From: Sisyra terminalis
Taxonomy: Eukaryota; Arthropoda; Insecta; Neuroptera; Sisyridae
Direction of reading: 5' to 3'
DNA: 64,000 nt
NCBI GenBank assembly: GCA_958496175.1
Contig: OY292275.1
Span: 12,090,001 to 12,154,000 of the forward strand
This document shows, one piece after another, positions 60,695 through 64,000 of the stretch (within the stretch, counting starts at the first letter, position 1; each line of letters starts with the position of its first letter). The position numbers and the translations under genes were made by a program. The notes under the pieces were generated by a model. The model saw only the letters and a list, made by a program, of their open reading frames with translations, was not told the origin of the DNA and searched no databases.

Positions 60695-60732
60695 GCCAAC
60701 GTTTCGTCAATCATTCCTGACTTCTTCACTGC
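60695..60732 (-). ncRNA. Hammerhead-like core, decayed (family F, left arm)
   Basis: Minus strand: GTGAAGA (C3 changed to G) at 60729-60723, stem II GTCAG/TTGAC with one wobble (60721-60706), GAA (60705-60703), ACGT (60702-60699), T (60698), GGC (60697-60695). The conserved C3 is lost, so it should be inactive. Confidence 0.45.
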
Positions 60733-60898
60733 TCAAAATTAAAAATTACTCCACAAATGTCATAAAAATAAGCTGTAAAATGACCCAACTGGTAGAACAA
60801 CAAACTAAGAATACAATTTGGTATTGATAAATAAAAAATTATTTAAAAAACATTATTGAAAAAATATAAACACACATGGCTAAACTCAATTATAATAA

Positions 60899-62042
60899 TC
60901 TTATATATAAATTGACTATCTTGCCGTCCGTGCGTGCAGAATATACGCATGCGCTCTGTTATCCCCACTTACACATTCAAAACGTTGGTAGGGTTAAGTT
61001 GACACAGCGCACGGCATTTAAACATGCCTATTTGCTCAAACCGGCTATTTACCAAATTTGTTATTATTTTTGTATTTTTTTCATAACAACTATTTACGTT
61101 TGTCAAAATATTATTACTCAATCACATTAAATAATTATTTACACACCCGATGGTACAATTTTTTATGAATTTAAATTAATATTATTTGTAATAAAAGCGC
61201 GACAAATAGTAAGCCAGTTGTAAATATTCGCTTTTAACGGACTTTGATTGATTATTAAATTTGAAATTTCGATTGTTTATTAAATATTATCCCTTACAAA
61301 CTTTGCTACCGTTTTTCACTCTTTTAGGGGAGAAATTTTCAAAAACTCTTTCTTATTATATATCTGCATCGTATAAGGAAAACATTTTCCAAATTTCATT
61401 GACACAAATATGCACTTATATTTGAAAATACAATGTAAAACGAAAAAAAATAATGACATTCTTTATGTTAGTTAACATGACTAAAAAGCTATTCGATTTC
61501 GCACATTTGGACGTTGTACATACAAAATAGGTGGAAAGCGTGGAAGTAAATTCGAATATTTTATATTTTTCAATAACAATAATTGATTTTCAAATTGTTC
61601 TAAATACCGAAAAAAAGTTAGTATGGAAGATTATATATTTGCATTGACAGTGAAATATATGGCAAAAAACTGCAACCTTAATGCTTTTCAGCCGAATAAA
61701 TAATTACTCCAGATCACAACCATTGGTTGATAAAATAAAATATATTTTAAAAAGTTTGATTGTTGAAATACGAACCAAAATTTAAAATCGACAATTTGGT
61801 ATAAGTACTACATAAGTATTAAAATTTCATACTTATTTAGTGAAATGACGTTATTTAAAATGTTGTTATTAAAATGATATAAAAAATATTTCTTAATATA
61901 ATTTTAAATACAGTTTTTTTAATTAACAACACTTTGATTATTAAATTTAAAATTTCGATTGTTGATTAACTCTACATTATCTCATACTAAACATTTTATT
62001 GAGATAAAACCTTTAGTTGCGAATGCAACGGGCAACTACTAG
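60899..62042 (+). mobile_element. Helitron-like element in the foldback loop
   Basis: It starts TC (tcttatatataaattgacta) after an A at 60898. It ends CTAG (62039-62042) before a T at 62043, preceded by the hairpin gttgcgaatgcaac (62016-62029) and a 9-bp gap. TC start, a hairpin about 10 nt before CTAG, and insertion between A and T are the Helitron hallmarks. At 1.14 kb with no Rep/helicase, it is non-autonomous. An internal word (gattattaaatttraaattt) occurs at 61249 and again at 61935. Confidence 0.75.
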
Positions 62043-62243
62043 TAATAAATATAATAAGATATAACAATATATAATAATACATTATAACTGAGTTGAGCTA
62101 TGTGTGTTTATATTTTTTCAATAATGTTTTTAAACAATTTTTTATTCATCAATACCAAATTGTATTCTTGGTTTGTTGTTCTACCAGTTGGGTCATTTTA
62201 CAGCTTATTTTTATGACATTTGTGGAGTCATTTTTAGTTTTGA

Positions 62244-62283
62244 GTCCCGAAGAAGTCAGGAATGACTGACGAAACGTTGGCGA
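62244..62283 (+). ncRNA. Hammerhead-like core, decayed (family F, right arm)
   Basis: CCGAAGA (U4 changed to C) at 62247-62253, stem II GTCAG/CTGAC (perfect, 62255-62270), GAA (62271-62273), ACGT (62274-62277), T (62278), GGC (62279-62281). It is mutated at a different core base from the left arm; together the two arms imply an ancestral CTGAAGA. Confidence 0.45.
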
Positions 62284-62335
62284 TAAAATAAATAATATTC
62301 CGCAAGAAGCTTCGTCCTTATTGCCCACAATTTAA

Positions 62336-63617
62336 TTATTATATTTAAAAAGACAAGGACTTAAACAACATGGACTAAAAGAAATATTTTTTATTTATTT
62401 TGTAGCTACTTATATCTAAGGATATTCTAAGTAAATGGCTTTTATGAAATCTCAACAATCTGATTTAATATCTTTCAAAACTTAAAGATTATTAAGAGAT
62501 TTCAACGTTTAAATATTAACAGTATTTAAAGGGAAAAGTGTGATTTTCTAATTTAAATATAACCATTATCGTGACAATGTTTGAAATCCTGACATTTAAA
62601 ATCACTTCCAATTAAAAATGATTTCTAGCTAAGGAACCTGCAATTTTTCGTAAATTTTTAATACACTAAGGTATTATTAACAATAAAAATTAATCAAACC
62701 CTTTTACAATGATTTCGCCATTCAGTTATCGAAAGTGCATCATTTATGATGTTCCGTTCTCCAAAGGTTTCCCGTTAACTTTAGTATAACATTCCCCCCC
62801 CCCCAAATTAAAACAATGAAAAAATTCAACTTTTTAATCCAAATTTTCAAAAAAAATAATTTGGGAATTTCAAATGAAAACTAAGTCGATATCCACAAAT
62901 CAATGGATCGCGTTACTGATCTTTAATTTTTTTTCGAAATTTAACTCTTTAACAATGTAATGATTGGAAACCTTTGCTAAAAGTACAAGAAAACTACCTC
63001 AAAAGTTGGAAAACCCAAATTTTTTTTTGCTTATCAAAAAAAAATTTTCATTTTTAAAACCTTCTTTACTTGATTATTCAAAAAGGGGCAACAAATTAAT
63101 TTATTCCGGACTAATGCCAAGCCCGGTTTATTTTAAAGTGTTATTTGATCGTTTTAGTTTCCAACTATTGAAATTAGTATTGCACTACTAGAATGAGCTA
63201 ACGATGTGGTCTTAACAAATATATCTTCTATCAATCCTCAAGGGTTAATAAAGACCATGGAAATTATCCTATTATTATAAACACAATGCACCAGTAATAA
63301 CTAACACTTTACAACTCAATAATAATTATGAAATTGTTATTATATGTTTCGAAATGGTAAATTTTAAAATATGAAAAACTAACGTCATTCCTAAAGAGGG
63401 AAAATTTTAAAAATTGGAAACTTTTCATCTCTGCAGTTGTCATCAGACTTTGAAACGAAATAGCATTTTTTTATCATGCGAAGAAGATCGTTAAAAAGTG
63501 TTGTTTTCCATTTATTAATTAGGGATTCATGAATCATATCTAATTAAAATTAAATAAATACCGATTGAATTATTGATTGGGCTATCTATAATTTTATGGT
63601 TTTCAATCTGTGAATCA
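62336..63617. other. AT-rich stretch with an 11-C run
   Basis: Poly-C at 62794-62804. A frame at 62964-63191 has no motif. No repeat ends are seen. Confidence 0.4.
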
Positions 63618-63880
63618 TGTGAATCATCACATAGCAGTTACGGAATGATCCAGACTACTTGATGACCACTGATGAAGATTGCTTGGCAATCGAAATACGT
63701 ATCTGGGTAATATGTCATGAATATTTTTGTTTGAACTTCTGTTCAAATTTATGTTGGTGGTATGATTTTTATATATTATTGTATTAAGTTTATATATTAT
63801 TTTATTAAATTTGTATATTATTATGTTTAATTATACTACATAAATTAGACTGCAATATATTTTATATATTGTATACACAG
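63618..63880 (+). mobile_element. Family A element, left-truncated copy with hammerhead-like core
   Basis: It matches the centre and right arm of the 139-474 element, ending in tattgtatacacag like the first copy. The left TIR is absent. The right arm carries an extra tandem ttatatattattttattaaa-type expansion (63767-63830). Confidence 0.8.
63666..63706 (+). ncRNA. Hammerhead ribozyme-like core (family A, copy 4)
   Basis: CCA (63666-63668), CTGATGA (63669-63675), stem II GATTGC/GCAATC (63677-63691), GAA (63692-63694), ATACGTAT (63695-63702), C (63703), TGG (63704-63706). The core is unchanged from copy 1 except N7 (T instead of G), the one position that is free in the consensus. Confidence 0.6.
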
Positions 63881-64000
63881 GAGTTTAAGTATTATGGTTC
63901 TCTATCAGTTTACAATAAAAAAACGTATGTCTATGCTAAAAAATCTGACAAAAGTATTTGAGTATTTAGTAACCTTGCATAAATCATTTATGTTTAAATT
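63881..64000. other. Window end, nothing recognised
   Basis: AT-rich sequence with no feature. Confidence 0.35.

Larger units (their letters stand above)
60645..62335. mobile_element. Foldback element, family F, with two outward hammerhead-like cores
   Basis: The left arm (60645-60896) and right arm (about 62084-62335) are near-perfect inverses of 250 bp: outer word attgtgggcaataaggacga, inner word aaaatataaacacacatg. Each carries one hammerhead-like core, minus on the left and plus on the right. The loop has been expanded by a Helitron-like insertion (60899-62042); without it the loop is about 40 nt, like family C. Confidence 0.8.

Overview
The window is visibly A+T-rich (roughly 70% or more by eye, not counted) and holds no bacterial-type gene structure. 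It has no complete protein-coding gene, no tRNA or rRNA gene, and no CRISPR array. It reads as intron or intergenic DNA of an insect-type genome, packed with decayed transposons. The evidence is a mariner remnant, a jockey-clade LINE 3' end, two RTE-type LINE fragments, hAT and pogo-like MITEs, a tRNA-derived SINE present twice, a Helitron-like element and many foldback elements. The order is not certain; a beetle or another AT-rich insect would fit.

Layout. 1-0.6 kb: a diverged tandem repeat interrupted by a terminal-inverted-repeat (TIR) element carrying a hammerhead-ribozyme-like core. 2.7-3.1 kb: a near-perfect 155-bp inverted repeat. 5.3 kb: pogo-like MITE. 6.0-7.0 kb: internally deleted mariner. 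10.5-11.0 kb: LINE remnant and MITE. 13-14 kb: TIR element with an unusually GC-rich core. 14.9-15.9 kb: hAT MITE and a non-LTR/SINE-like remnant. 19.4-20.1 kb: old tandem duplication. 24.5-25.6 kb: hammerhead foldback split by a TTAA-target element. 29.1-29.5 kb: CpG-rich island. 32.8-34.1 kb: candidate minus-strand terminal exon and another minus-strand open frame. 36.3-37.4 kb: LINE remnant and SINE. 39.6-46.2 kb: five foldback or TIR elements, one with hammerheads. 50.0, 52.3 and 52.9 kb: three more hammerhead-like loci. 54.4 kb: candidate 47-nt plus-strand exon with strong splice sites. 55.0 kb: hAT MITE. 58.3-59.4 kb: second SINE copy and a jockey fragment with a nested MITE. 60.6-62.3 kb: hammerhead foldback with a Helitron in its loop. 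63.6-63.9 kb: another hammerhead element.

The most striking theme is a hammerhead-type core: short stem I, CTGANGA, hairpin stem II, GAA, a very short largely self-complementary stem III strand, a non-G cleavage base, then the stem I partner. I find it at eleven places in six unrelated sequence families. In three families it occurs as two copies facing outward in a long palindrome. Hammerhead motifs with minimal stem III are known from Penelope-like retroelements and retrozyme-like RNAs. No Penelope reverse transcriptase is visible here, so these look like non-autonomous relatives. Several nested insertions can be resolved to the base because the other palindrome arm or the target-site duplication preserves the empty site. 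Apart from the candidate exons at 32.8 and 54.4 kb and possibly the 29 kb island, I see no host coding sequence.
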